A DNA stretch of 64,000 nt, from positions 62,001 through 126,000 of the forward strand of contig NZ_MBPP01000001.1 of assembly GCF_001858325.1 (NCBI RefSeq), given 5' to 3'. Of this stretch, positions 31,583 through 40,927 are shown piece by piece (the first letter of the stretch is position 1; each line of letters opens with the position of its first letter). The DNA is from Marinobacter sp. AC-23 (lineage in GTDB: Bacteria > Pseudomonadota > Gammaproteobacteria > Pseudomonadales > Oleiphilaceae). A model generated the notes under the pieces. The model did no database searches and was not told the origin of the DNA. It worked only from the letters and a program-made list of their open reading frames with translations. A program made the position numbers and the translations under genes.

Positions 31583-34500
31583 TTACTCAGCAGGATCGTA
31601 GGCAAGGCTGGGAGCCAGCCACCGCTCTGCTTCCGCTTTGGAAAGACCTTTACGCTCAGCATAGTCTTCAACCTGATCTACGCCAATTTTACCCACCGCG
31701 AAAAATTTCGACTCAGGGTGCGAGAAGTACCAGCCCGAAACCGCTGCCGTTGGGAACATCGCAAAGCTCTCTGTAATCTCGATGCCCGTTTGTGCGGTGG
31801 CATCGAGCAGTTCGAACAGGGTCGCTTTCTCGGTGTGGTCGGGGCAGGCCGGGTAGCCGGGGGCGGGGCGAATACCGTGATAGCGCTCTTTAATCAGGTC
31901 TTCACTGCCTAGCTGTTCATCTCTGTTATAAGCCCAGAATTCCTTGCGAACTCGCTCATGCATTCGCTCTGCAAACGCCTCGGCTAAGCGGTCTGCCAGG
32001 GCCTTTACCATGATCGCGTTGTAGTCATCGTTGGCGTTTTTGTATTCCAGTGACATTTCTTCCGCGCCAATCCCCGTGGTTACCGCAAAGCCGCCAACAT
32101 AGTCACAGTGTTCTGTGCCTTCTTCAGCCACAAAGTCGGACAGTGTCATCATTGATTTGTTAGGAGCTTTGTCATCCTGCTGGCGCAAATGGTGCAGGAT
32201 AGTCAGCTCTTCGCTACGGCTTTCGTCTTTGTACACAACAATGTCGTCACCGCGACGGTGTGCGGGCCAGAATCCTATGACGCCAGAAGCGCTTACGCGC
32301 TTTTCATCAACCATTTTGCGAAGAATAATCTGAGCGTCGTCAAACAGGCTGCGGGCCGCTTCGCCACGTTTTGGGTCATCAAATACTTGAGGGTATTTTC
32401 CGGCAATGTCCCAAGAGATGAAGAAGGGTGTCCAGTCTATGTATGGCTCCAGCTCTTTTAAATCATACTCTTCAAATGATCGGATACCGGTAAAGGTCGG
32501 CTTGGGGGGTACATAGTTTTCAAAATTGATTTTTGGGGCCCGCGCACGCGCTTCTTTCAGGCTAACCAGCTTGGTGCGATCGCCTCGTTGTTTACGGCGC
32601 TCCCGGATCTTGTCGTATTCCTCGCGAGCGTCACTTACCAGTTTGGGCTTCGCGGTTTTGCTGAGCAACTGCGATGCAACGTTTACGCACCGTGAGGCGT
32701 CAGACACATACAGGGCAATGTCGTTCTTATAATGGGGTTCAATTTTTACGGCGGTATGGGCCTTCGATGTGGTTGCGCCACCAATCATTAGCGGAAGGTG
32801 GAAGTCGAGTCGCTGCATCTCGCGGGCCACATGCACCATTTCATCGAGCGAGGGCGTAATGAGCCGCTCAAGCCAATAATATCGACGTTATGCTCTATGG
32901 CCGCAGCCAGAATTTTATCGCTGGGCACCATAACGCCAAGGTCGATTACTTCGTAGTTGTTGCACTGCAGCACCACGCCTACGATGTTTTTGCCTATGTC
33001 GTGCACGTCGCCCTTTACGGTTGCCATCAGGATTTTACCTTTAGCCTGCTGGTCTTCAGATTTCTCCGCTTCAATAAAGGGGATCAGGTGCGCCACCGCC
33101 TGTTTCATAACGCGGGCACTTTTCACCACTTGTGGCAAAAACATCTTGCCGTCGCTGAACAGGTCGCCCACCACGTTCATGCCGTCCATGAGCGGACCTT
33201 CAATTACGTGAATCGGGCGCTCTGCTTGCTGGCGACACTCTTCCGTGTCTTCAATGATGAAGTTGGTAATACCTTTTACCAGGGAGTGCTCCAGGCGCTT
33301 GATCACCGGCCACTCACGCCACGCGAGATCTTCTTCCTGGGTTTTGCCACCTTTACCTTTGAAACGCTCTGCAATTTCCAGAAGGCGGTCGGTGGAATCT
33401 TCGCGGCGGTTGAGTACAACATCCTCAACCAGCTCTTTCAGTTCTGGCTCAATCTCATCGTAAATAATCAGCTGGCCGGGGTTGACGATACCCATGTTCA
33501 TGCCGGCCTTGATTGCATGATAGAGAAAGACTGAGTGGATGGCTTCGCGCACTATGTCGTTGCCACGAAAGGAGAACGAAACGTTGCTTACACCACCTGA
33601 AATAGATGCGTAGGGCAGGTTCTTCCGAATCCAGCGGCAGGCGTTTATATAGTCCACTGCGTAGTTGTTGTGCTCTTCGATACCTGTGGCGATGGCGAAC
33701 ACGTTTGGGTCGAAAATAATGTCGCCCGGATTGAAACCAATGCCGACCAGAACGTCATAGGACCGTTTGCAGATCTCGGTTTTGCGCTCATAAGTATCTG
33801 CCTGGCCCTGTTCGTCAAAGGCCATAACCACAACTGCAGCGCCGTATCGCATGCAATCACGTGCGCGCTTGATGAACTCTTCTTCGCCTTCTTTCAGGCT
33901 GATTGAGTTCACTACTGCCTTGCCCTGGATGCAGCGTAACCCGGCCTCAATCACTTCCCATTTGGATGAGTCGAGCATGATAGGCACGCGGGAAATATCC
34001 GGCTCCGAGGCAACCAGGTTCAGGAAGGTGACCATCACCTCCCTGGAATCCAACATGCCTTCATCCATGTTGATGTCGATAATCTGAGCGCCGTTTTCTA
34101 CCTGATCCCGGGCAACACTCAGGGCTTCCTCGTACTGCTCTTCCTTGATAAGGCGCAGGAACCGTTTGGAGCCAGTTACGTTGGTGCGCTCACCCACGTT
34201 AATAAACAGCGTGTTCTCATCGCCGGTGAACGGCTCAAGGCCAGAGAGGCGCAGTACTTCCGGGCGCTCCGGTATTTTTCTGGGCGGGTATTTGGCTACG
34301 GCCTTTGCGATGGCTTCTATATGATCTGGGCGGGAACCGCAGCAACCGCCGATAACGTTCACAAAACCATCGCGGGCAAAGCCTTCAATGATCTCGGCCA
34401 TTTCTTCAGGGGTTTGCTCGTATTCGCCGAATTCGTTAGGCAGGCCCGCATTGGGGTGTGCGCTAACGTAGGTTTTTGCTTTGGCTGACAGTTCTTCAAC

Positions 34501-35280
34501 ATAGGGCCGTAACGCATCAGCACCCAAGGCACAGTTAAGGCCCACTGAAATAGGGCGGCAATGGGCAATGGAGTTCCAGAAGGCCTCGGTGGTTTGGCCT
34601 GAAAGTGTGCGGCCAGATGCATCGGTAATGGTGCCGGAAATCATGATCGGCAACTCGACGCCACTGTCTTCAAAATATTGCTGAGTGGCGTAAATCGCCG
34701 CTTTTGCGTTAAGTGTATCGAAAATGGTCTCGATAAGAATGATGTCGCAACCGCCTTCAACAAGCCCCCCTACCGACTCGTAGTAGTTGTCTACCAGGCT
34801 TTGGAAGTCGGTGTTACGAAAACCGGGGTTGTTTACATCCGGGGACAAAGACGCCGTTCGGGAAGTGGGCCCCACTGCGCCCGCAACGAATCTCGGTTTG
34901 TCTGGGGTTTTTGCAGTAAACTCGTCCGCCACCTGTCGTGCCAGCTTTGCGGCAGCCACGTTCAGTTCTTTGGAAAACTCTTCCAAACCGTAGTCAGACT
35001 GTGACACACGGGTTGAATTGAAAGTGTTGGTTTCAATAATATCCGCGCCAGCATCCAGATAGTCGGCGTGTATGTTTCGCAGAAGGGCAGGCTGGGTGAG
35101 GTTAAGCAGGTCATTATTGCCTTGTACCTCACGATCGTAGTCGGCGAACCGATCGCCCCGGAACGCTTGCTCATCTAGCTTCAGGTTCTGGATCATGGTT
35201 CCCATGCCGCCGTCGAGAATCACAATGCGCTCCTGCAGGGCTTTGTGAAGTTGTTCCAGGCGAGTGCTACGATCGGTCAT
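31583..35280 (-). CDS. metH: Cobalamin-dependent methionine synthase (frameshifted)
   Basis: Transfers the methyl group of methyltetrahydrofolate to homocysteine through cobalamin. Modules in order: homocysteine domain ([12 protein letters not shown] at the start; zinc cysteines in GLNCALGAD and [13 protein letters not shown]); folate domain ([16 protein letters not shown]); cobalamin domain ([18 protein letters not shown], with the DxHxxG ligand His); and activation domain binding SAM ([15 protein letters not shown]). The leftward frame breaks near 32864 (sense strand GGGCTC read as GGCTC), losing one G. Restored length is about 1232 residues, as expected. No cobalamin riboswitch is evident upstream, and the break is probably a sequence error. 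Confidence 0.95.
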
Positions 35281-35440
35281 AATCAGTATTCCGGATGTCG
35301 GTATTTACGGCGTATTTGCATCTATGGCGCGGAATCATAGCAAAATGCGGGTGCGAGTCGTAGATCCCTCCGCAGTTATTCTTCACTTGCGTCAAGTTTG
35401 GTGTGCGGCGCAAGTGGTACGGGAAAGTCATAATGCGATT

Positions 35441-35467
35441 AAAGACCAACTAATTTACTTGGTCTTT
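35441..35467. promoter_or_regulatory. 27-base palindrome upstream of nfuA, candidate IscR-type operator
   Basis: AAAGACCAA and TTGGTCTTT flank a nine-base AT-rich centre, 55 bases before the nfuA start. The CC-N13-GG spacing equals that of type 2 IscR sites. The inner positions of that consensus do not all match, so another Fe-S or redox regulator is possible. Confidence 0.5.
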
Positions 35468-35522
35468 CAAGTTGCCGCGAACTGGCTTAAACTGAGGTTA
35501 AACTTACTAACGGGTTGCTAAT

Positions 35523-36107
35523 ATGGCATTGGTTACTGTGACAGATCCCGCACGGGATTATCTTGCACAACTTATCGAAAAGCAGGATGTGGAAGGCATG
35601 GGCGTGCGTATTTTCGTAACTCAGCCGGGTACCAAGAATGCTGAAACTTGCCTAGCCTATTGCCCGCCTAACGAAATTGTGCCCACCGATGAGCAGGTGG
35701 ATCTTCAAAGGTTCACGCTGTATCTGGATCATAACTCCGTACCTTTCCTTGAAGAAGCGTACGTGGATTATTCCCAAGATCAGATGGGTGGCCAGCTAAC
35801 AATCAAGGCACCGAACGCCAAAGTTCCAAGCGTTGATGAAAATGCGCCACTGCCAGACCGGGTAAATTACGTGCTGGCTTCCGAGATCAATCCTAACCTG
35901 GCCTCCCACGGCGGCGAAGTATCGCTGGTTGAGATTGTTGATGGATCGGTTGCGGTTTTACGTTTTGGTGGTGGCTGTCAGGGCTGTTCAGCGGTAAGCA
36001 TTACTTTGAAGCAGGGTGTTGAAACCACGCTTAAAGACAGAGTGCCGGAAATAACCGCGGTTCGTGATGTGACGGATCACACACAGACTGAGAACGCTTA
36101 CTACTAG
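35523..36107 (+). CDS. nfuA: Fe-S biogenesis protein NfuA
   Basis: Carrier that delivers [4Fe-4S] clusters to apo-enzymes under stress. The 194-residue protein has an N-terminal degenerate A-type domain ([20 protein letters not shown]) and a C-terminal Nfu domain. The CxxC cluster ligand is in [20 protein letters not shown] (about residues 145-160). ATG 35523 is preceded by a short purine stretch (CGGGTTGCTAAT, weak). It probably has its own promoter and the palindrome at 35441 as control site. Confidence 0.96.
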   Translation: MALVTVTDPARDYLAQLIEKQDVEGMGVRIFVTQPGTKNAETCLAYCPPNEIVPTDEQVDLQRFTLYLDHNSVPFLEEAYVDYSQDQMGGQLTIKAPNAKVPSVDENAPLPDRVNYVLASEINPNLASHGGEVSLVEIVDGSVAVLRFGGGCQGCSAVSITLKQGVETTLKDRVPEITAVRDVTDHTQTENAYY

Positions 36108-36130
36108 AAAATAACGTTTTACTTGATTCT

Positions 36131-36164
36131 GGAAGCACTTGCAGAGGATTTTTCAGGTGCTTCC
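36131..36164. repeat. Hairpin after nfuA
   Basis: GGAAGCAC and GTGCTTCC pair across an 18-base loop, 24 bases after the nfuA stop. There is no T-run, so it may be an RNA stability structure rather than an intrinsic terminator. The rest of the 286-base gap up to 36393 shows nothing I can name. Confidence 0.5.
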
Positions 36165-36393
36165 GGAACACCAATCCTCTTCATCGCCTCCATTGCCAGC
36201 ACTCTGCAAAACCCGCCTGAACTTTTCTGCTCCCCCTAAATGCTCTGGAAAAATGGCTGTTCGGCCAATGTTACAAAATTCTGGCTGTCGCATGATTTGG
36301 TCCACAAGCAGAGGCGGTAGCGCATGGCCCGTCCAACTATAATTGACATAACCTGCAGGTTCTGTACCTGCACCTGTACAACCGGGGTTCCAC

Positions 36394-37593
36394 TTGTTTG
36401 ACGTTGCGCTTCTGTCCGTACCCATTATGGCCGCCGTGGTAGGTTGGTTCACCAACTGGCTTGCCATACAGATGTCTTTCTATCCCGTGCAGTTCGTGGG
36501 TGTTGGCGCTATTGGCTGGCAAGGCGTCATTCCGCGCAAAGCGGAGAAAATGGCCCATATCTGTATCGATCGGACCCTTCGGCAGTTTGGCGACCTGAAC
36601 GCTGTTTATCAAAAACTGGAGCCCCAACGTATTGTTGAGCAGGTCATTTCACAAGTAACGCCCAGGCTTGACGAGTACATTGACGAAGCCATGTACGAAA
36701 TCCAGCCAGTGCTCTGGGATAACCTGCCCCTGTTTTTGCGTCGACGGATTTATCAATGGGCTCGGGAGCAATTGCCTGCTCGAATTGAAGGGTTGGTCGA
36801 TGATTTTGGAGACGATCTTGATGAACTGGTTGATCTCAAAGCACTGTTGAGCCGGGAGCTGAGGCAGCACCCGGATCTGATGAACCGAATATTCAAACAG
36901 GCGGGTTCGGTTGAGCTCAGATCTGTGATCAATCGTGGGGCTATTATTGGCGGTATTTTGGGCTGCGTTCTCGCCCCTGCCTGGTCGGTCTACCCGGCGC
37001 CATGGCTTCTGCCGATTGGCGGGTTTGTAATTGGCTTTGTTACCAACTGGCTTGCGATTACCCTTATTTTCTCGCCGCTGAAGCCCCGACGGTTTCTGTT
37101 CTGGAAGATTCAAGGGCTATTTTTACGCCGCCAGCCAGAAATTAGCGATATTTGGGCAAAGTTGGTGGCAGAAGAGTTAATTACCGTGGAGAAAGTGGCT
37201 GATGCCATGATTAACGGTAGCCGGGGCGATCGCACCCGGGCCATTATACAAAAGCACTTGAGGCCATTGCTGGATAACTCTCCGCTGATGAAGCTCGGTG
37301 CCCAAGTGACCGTTGGAATGAGCGGTTACACAGAGTTGAAAAAGGCAATGAACGAGCAGGCGATACTCGCGACCCACGATGTGTTCAGCGATCGGAGCTT
37401 TAATAAGGAGCGAGCGCCCGTTGTCGCGAGAGTTTTGGCCGGGCAAATGAGGGCCCTGCAGCCTGCTGAGTTTCAGGACATACTTCGCCCCGCATTTCGC
37501 GAGGAAGAGGTTCAGCTTATGTTTGTGGGTGGCATATTCGGCGCCCTGGCTGGAGCAGCTCAATTTTTTGCGCTGATGCATTTTCAGCTTTAA
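36394..37593 (+). CDS. DUF445 family membrane protein
   Basis: A 399-residue protein resembling the DUF445 (YheB/YtjP-like) family. A repeated signature, VVGWFTNWLAIQMSFYPVQF near the start and GFVTNWLAITLIFSPLKPRR near residue 215, marks two membrane hairpins of the family. A long helical region lies between them (about 60-180). The last 20 residues form a hydrophobic tail (LMFVGGIFGALAGAAQFFAL). The start is TTG 36394 giving MFDVALLSVPIMAA; no clear ribosome site. Function is unknown; an envelope role is only inferred from the membrane segments. Confidence 0.8.
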   Translation: MFDVALLSVPIMAAVVGWFTNWLAIQMSFYPVQFVGVGAIGWQGVIPRKAEKMAHICIDRTLRQFGDLNAVYQKLEPQRIVEQVISQVTPRLDEYIDEAMYEIQPVLWDNLPLFLRRRIYQWAREQLPARIEGLVDDFGDDLDELVDLKALLSRELRQHPDLMNRIFKQAGSVELRSVINRGAIIGGILGCVLAPAWSVYPAPWLLPIGGFVIGFVTNWLAITLIFSPLKPRRFLFWKIQGLFLRRQPEISDIWAKLVAEELITVEKVADAMINGSRGDRTRAIIQKHLRPLLDNSPLMKLGAQVTVGMSGYTELKKAMNEQAILATHDVFSDRSFNKERAPVVARVLAGQMRALQPAEFQDILRPAFREEEVQLMFVGGIFGALAGAAQFFALMHFQL

Positions 37594-37624
37594 CCCCAAT
37601 CATACCGACCAAGAGGAGCGCGCC

Positions 37625-37959
37625 ATGCCTGCCTGGGCACTACTTGTTATGCAGTTTGTCGTGACAGCCGCTGCTGTTTTCTTTGTTCTCTGGGGTTTCT
37701 GGGGGGTGGTGGTACGGCCTTATCTGGATCGAAAAGTGGCCGAGCTTGTTGCTGCAACAGAGGAGATTGAACCGCGAGTGGCGCTTGGGGTAAAGAAGGG
37801 TGTTGCAGAAACCTTCGAGAGTTACCTGAAAGTGCTTTGGATGGCCCCGTAAAAGAATCTACTCGCCAGTTCCTGAAGTTCGGTTCGGGGTTGTTTGAGA
37901 ATGGCCTCAGCAGCTTGCTAGGCAGTGCTGCTGACCTGGAGCGCCGAAGAAAACCCTAA
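37625..37959 (+). CDS. Small single-pass membrane protein (frameshifted)
   Basis: A protein with one N-terminal membrane helix (LLVMQFVVTAAAVFFVLWGF) followed by an acidic helical segment. AGAGGAGCGCGCC precedes ATG 37625. The first frame stops at 37852. One missing C at 37842-37845 continues it as VKESTRQFLKFGSGLFENGL to a stop at 37957-37959, giving about 111 residues and a four-base overlap with the convergent tusE end. Sits 31 bases after the DUF445 gene and probably shares its transcript. Function not recognised. Confidence 0.65.
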
Positions 37960-38282
37960 AGGCAGTTTGTTGGTCGAGGCAGGCCGGCGATCCGGCACGC
38001 TGTTTTTGCAGGTGTGCCCGGAAACAGCTGCATGAGATAGATACTGTTCCCTCGTTCTTCGCCCAGGGCCTCTCTTACTGATTTTACAAACAGCCGATTG
38101 GAAGGTGGGGAAATTTCATGTTCTTTATAAAAAGAGCGCAGAAACTCAATGATTTCCCAGTGTTTTTTGTTGAGGCTGATGCTGTCATCTTTAGCAATGA
38201 CCGTGGCCACTTCGGGTGACCAGTCGTTTGGGTTTTCGAGAAAACCCTCATTGTTTCTTGCCGGCATTATGGAGTCTGTCAT
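37956..38282 (-). CDS. tusE: Sulfur relay protein TusE (DsrC family)
   Basis: Accepts sulfur from TusBCD and passes it to MnmA for 2-thiouridine in tRNA. The 108-residue protein has the DsrC fold signature: WSPEVATVIAKDDSISLNKKHWEIIEFLRSFY, and the conserved C-terminal segment with the penultimate Cys in GLPRPTNCL. LFPGTPAKTACRIAG contains a second, earlier Cys. It is last in the leftward tusDCBE order, starting three bases after tusB stops. Confidence 0.94.
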   Translation of the reverse strand: MTDSIMPARNNEGFLENPNDWSPEVATVIAKDDSISLNKKHWEIIEFLRSFYKEHEISPPSNRLFVKSVREALGEERGNSIYLMQLFPGTPAKTACRIAGLPRPTNCL

Positions 38283-38285
38283 GGG

Positions 38286-38573
38286 TCACCAGCTGATTAC
38301 GTTTTGAGCCTGGGCCGTCAGATTAACCATGGCAGAGAAATCCACTAGAGTCGTCTCGGTGCCACTCCGACCTAGGCCGCGAGCGACTGCATCTGGCTCT
38401 AGGGCATAAACAGGAATGGCGGGGTCATCATGACCACCTGCTACCGAAAGTGCCAGCACCGCGTTCTCAGTAAGCAGTAGCGCGTCTCCAGGCCTGAGTG
38501 CATGCTTGCACTGTGCTGTGCGGGGGTGATCAGGTGCTTTGTTTAGGATGTGAAGGGTATTGATTGGCATCAT
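38286..38573 (-). CDS. tusB: Sulfur relay protein TusB
   Basis: Third subunit of the TusBCD hexamer. The 95-residue protein starts MMPINTLHILNKAPDHPR, with LRPGDALLLTENAVLAL and VYALEPDAVARGL, and ends AQAQNVISW, typical of the DsrH/TusB family. Two consecutive ATG codons (38571-38573 and 38568-38570) are possible starts. A longer reading upstream would overlap tusC in another frame and is not family-like. Confidence 0.88.
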   Translation of the reverse strand: MMPINTLHILNKAPDHPRTAQCKHALRPGDALLLTENAVLALSVAGGHDDPAIPVYALEPDAVARGLGRSGTETTLVDFSAMVNLTAQAQNVISW

Positions 38574-38607
38574 AACGGGCTCTGGCTCTGTTTTGGTGGC
38601 TATGGAA

Positions 38608-38958
38608 TCAACCGGCAAAGGCGGTGTGTGTGTGCTCGTGCAGCAATTCGGCGCTGTTTTCAGCCATAGCAACACCTGCCAGCATGTTGTCCAGCCCAAG
38701 ACCGTATTGGACGCAAGCCTTGGCATCTGCGTAGATAGCCTTCACCCCGAAAATGGGCGCTGCAGAAATATTTTTTTCCACCGATTTTTGTTCAATTTTG
38801 CTGGTTGTTTGGGCTTTCCGTAGCCAATTAACCCCGGCACCCGTAAATAGAAGGGATACGGACTGATCAAACGCGGCTAGCGAAAAGGTCATATCGAGGG
38901 CTTCACGCCCCTCCCAGGTTCCGTAAGGAGATTGGTCAATCACAATTAGCGTGCTCAT
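38608..38958 (-). CDS. tusC: Sulfur relay protein TusC
   Basis: Second subunit of TusBCD (DsrF family), 116 residues. It begins STLIVIDQSPYGTWEGREALDM and has the core FDQSVSLLFTGAGVNWL and PIFGVKAIYADAKACVQYGL. It starts two bases after the tusD stop. It carries no catalytic Cys of its own beyond that in KACVQYGL, as expected for a structural partner. Confidence 0.92.
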   Translation of the reverse strand: MSTLIVIDQSPYGTWEGREALDMTFSLAAFDQSVSLLFTGAGVNWLRKAQTTSKIEQKSVEKNISAAPIFGVKAIYADAKACVQYGLGLDNMLAGVAMAENSAELLHEHTHTAFAG

Positions 38959-38960
38959 GC

Positions 38961-39377
38961 TCAGCCCCCTGCGTGGAAATAGATAACGCGGCTTGATGCC
39001 ATAGTGCCTTCAACCCACTCCCCAAGCCCGGCAATGATAAAAGGCTCCAAAAGATTGCTGGCAGGCAGTTCATAGCGCTTTTTTTCCGACTCGTTTACCA
39101 GCCCACGCCTTAGCGCAGACGCAATGCAGGCAACGCCGGGGACCGCGTTATCTTTCAGAAACCTGGCCCATTCCTTTGCCCAATGGGTTTCGTCTGAGGG
39201 CGGTGCTGAGAGCGATGAAGCGAGATGAACCCCATCACCATAGAGAAAAACCCGGTCCAGAGTATGGCCTGCTGCAATCGCAGCCCGAGCGAACAGCAAC
39301 GCAGTTTGCGGAGCCTGGGAAGAGTAGGGAGCGCCGGTGATTACCAGCGTGTAGTTTTGCAAAGAGGTGGCAGCCAT
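38961..39377 (-). CDS. tusD: Sulfurtransferase TusD
   Basis: Catalytic subunit of TusBCD: it takes persulfide sulfur from TusA and hands it to TusE. I start it at ATG complementary to 39375-39377 (MAATSLQNYTLVITGAPYSS), rather than a TTG six codons earlier with no ribosome site. The catalytic Cys is in PGVACIASALRRGLVNE (about residue 80-96). 138 residues. It is the first gene of the leftward tusDCBE operon, with a terminator for the preceding gene just upstream. Confidence 0.93.
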   Translation of the reverse strand: MAATSLQNYTLVITGAPYSSQAPQTALLFARAAIAAGHTLDRVFLYGDGVHLASSLSAPPSDETHWAKEWARFLKDNAVPGVACIASALRRGLVNESEKKRYELPASNLLEPFIIAGLGEWVEGTMASSRVIYFHAGG

Positions 39378-39420
39378 GGTTGCAGTTCTCGCCAAAAGTG
39401 AAGCCAGTGTACCAATAGCA

Positions 39421-39446
39421 AAAACCCCGGCAAAGGCCGGGGTTTC
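39421..39446 (-). terminator. Rho-independent terminator after yccA
   Basis: AAACCCCGGC / GCCGGGGTTT with a short AAAG loop lies 35 bases beyond the leftward yccA stop and before the tusD start. The leftward RNA would end its stem with U residues. Confidence 0.85.
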
Positions 39447-39480
39447 TGTTAACTACGAATCGCTTGGGCCGTTCCGCATA

Positions 39481-40197
39481 TTAATCGCTGGAGAAGGCTC
39501 CAATCAGGTGTAGCAGGCTGACGAACAGGTTGTAGATGTTCAGGTACAAGCCTGTAGTAGCCATGATGTAGTTGGTTTCACCACCGTTCACAATACGGCT
39601 TGTGTCATACAGGATGAAGCCAGACATCAGGAACACGATCGCAGCGCTTATGGCCAGGCTGAATGCCGATATTTCAGCGCCGAACATTGCCGCAACCATG
39701 GAGCCCAAGGCTGCTACCAATACAACAACCAGACCGGCAACCAGCATGCCACGCATGAAGCTGAAGTCTTTCTTGGTGGTTAGAACATAGCCAGACAGGG
39801 CGAAAAATACCAAGCCTGTGCCGCCCAAGGCCTGCATGATGATCTGTCCGCCATTGGGGAACTGCAGGTAATGGTAAAGTATCGGGCCAAGAGAAAGGCC
39901 GAGCAGACCTGTGAAGGCAAACACTACGGCAATGCCGGCAGAACTATTTGCAGTGCGCGGCAGTACAAACCAGATCAGGGCAAGGGCGCCCAAGCTGCAT
40001 ACAAGGCTTGCGCCTTGGCTAAGGCCAATGGACATGGACACGCTTGCCATGACCGCACTGAATACCAGCGTCATTGCAAGCAGAGTGTAAGTGTTGCGCA
40101 AAACCTTGGTCGCAGAAGCACTGATAGGTGCGGTAGCGGATCCACGGGCAATCATGCCTTTGCGGTTCTGCTGAACATTGTACTGTCTGTTTTGCAT
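39481..40197 (-). CDS. yccA: BI-1 (Bax inhibitor 1) family membrane protein, YccA type
   Basis: A 238-residue protein with seven hydrophobic segments between residues about 35 and 235. The family pattern includes LRNTYTLLAMTLVFSAVMAS and the C-terminal FILYDTSRIVNGGETNYI, whose Asp/Gly residues are conserved. I choose ATG complementary to 40195-40197 (MQNRQYNVQQNRKG), which has GGAG on the leftward strand upstream. E. coli YccA modulates FtsH proteolysis; that role is transferred from the family. It lies beside tusDCBE, a common arrangement. Confidence 0.92.
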   Translation of the reverse strand: MQNRQYNVQQNRKGMIARGSATAPISASATKVLRNTYTLLAMTLVFSAVMASVSMSIGLSQGASLVCSLGALALIWFVLPRTANSSAGIAVVFAFTGLLGLSLGPILYHYLQFPNGGQIIMQALGGTGLVFFALSGYVLTTKKDFSFMRGMLVAGLVVVLVAALGSMVAAMFGAEISAFSLAISAAIVFLMSGFILYDTSRIVNGGETNYIMATTGLYLNIYNLFVSLLHLIGAFSSD

Positions 40198-40392
40198 TCT
40201 GATCTCCGATTTGATCCAGCTTATTTGGTTACGGGTGTCAGGCACAAAGCCTGAGAAACACCAATGACCTAGAATTACACTCCATCATAAGGTCGAATTC
40301 TGAACTTTCAATCAATTACGACATTAAAGTGCTCTCTAGATTCCATTAAATGCAGTTAATGTCCAAAAAGCCATCGAGTTTTGCGCAGGGCG

Positions 40393-40420
40393 TTGACAGC
40401 ACAGACAATTCCGGTATGAT
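40393..40420 (+). promoter_or_regulatory. Sigma-70 promoter for tRNA-Ser
   Basis: A perfect TTGACA at 40393-40398 and TATGAT at 40415-40420 are separated by 16 bases. The tRNA begins 35 bases after the -10. It is one of the best promoter matches in the window. Confidence 0.85.
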
Positions 40421-40454
40421 TCACACCGCTGTCGCAAGGCAGCAATGGAAAAAC

Positions 40455-40545
40455 GGTGGGCTGGCAGAGTGGCCGAATGCAGCGGTCTTGAAAACCGCCG
40501 AAGGTTTGTAGCCTTCCCGGGGTTCGAATCCCTGGCCCACCGCCA
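40455..40545 (+). tRNA. tRNA-Ser (anticodon UGA)
   Basis: A class II tRNA with a long variable arm. The acceptor GGTGGGC at 40455-40461 pairs with GCCCACC at 40535-40541. G is the discriminator at 40542 and CCA is encoded at 40543-40545. The anticodon stem GCGGT/ACCGC encloses CTTGAAA, with anticodon TGA at 40489-40491. The T loop GGTTCGAATCC is normal. Serine is consistent with the long variable arm. The defence island begins about 380 bases later; tRNA 3' ends are common integration sites. Confidence 0.97.
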
Positions 40546-40927
40546 TTTTTCCTTTGAGTACAGGCAGTTAAAAGCCCCCCCCTAAGCTGCGAACAAGTCT
40601 GTGAAATTCTCGTATACCCCCTATAATATACAGTTGTATATGATCTTTCCCATTTTTTTCGATTCCATGCCTTAATAGTCACGGCTTTCTTTGCCCTCAA
40701 ATAGCCATTCGTTGTGCGCTTGTCATCGCGCAAAAGGTTCGCGGGTGTTTTGAGTCTCCATTTGCCGTTCTTCCAGTGCACATAAGTCGGCATGTCATGA
40801 TCACGGCGTCGCCGCCTTCCGGTTAGCCTCACCAGAAAAGATGGTTAGGTGCTCTGAACGCCCCTAGCCCCCAAAACTCGTGTAGCATACAAACCATCGT
40901 GAATAGCTACGGAAAACCAGTTGCCAA
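40546..40927. other. Intergenic region between tRNA-Ser and brxA, no gene supported
   Basis: 382 bases that I expect to hold the island boundary and the BREX promoter. It starts with a C-run (40577-40584 region) and an AT-rich palindrome at 40622-40641. I see no integrase, no BrxR/WYL-type regulator gene and no repeat of the tRNA 3' end. A leftward open frame covers much of it but continues through the tRNA and is not credible. Confidence 0.6.
40622..40641. promoter_or_regulatory. AT-rich palindrome with TATAAT, candidate operator/promoter of the BREX operon
   Basis: TATAAT at 40622-40627 overlaps ATATAC-AGTT-GTATAT at 40626-40641, a six-base inverted repeat. It is about 290 bases before brxA. 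I see no clear -35, so assignment as promoter or binding site is tentative. Confidence 0.35.

Noticed and set aside
40356-40832. Leftward open frame of 158 codons across the tRNA-Ser and the gap before brxA
   Set aside because: It reads straight through the tRNA on the opposite strand, has a very basic low-complexity start and no family-like sequence. A small gene starting at about 40795 cannot be fully excluded but has no support.
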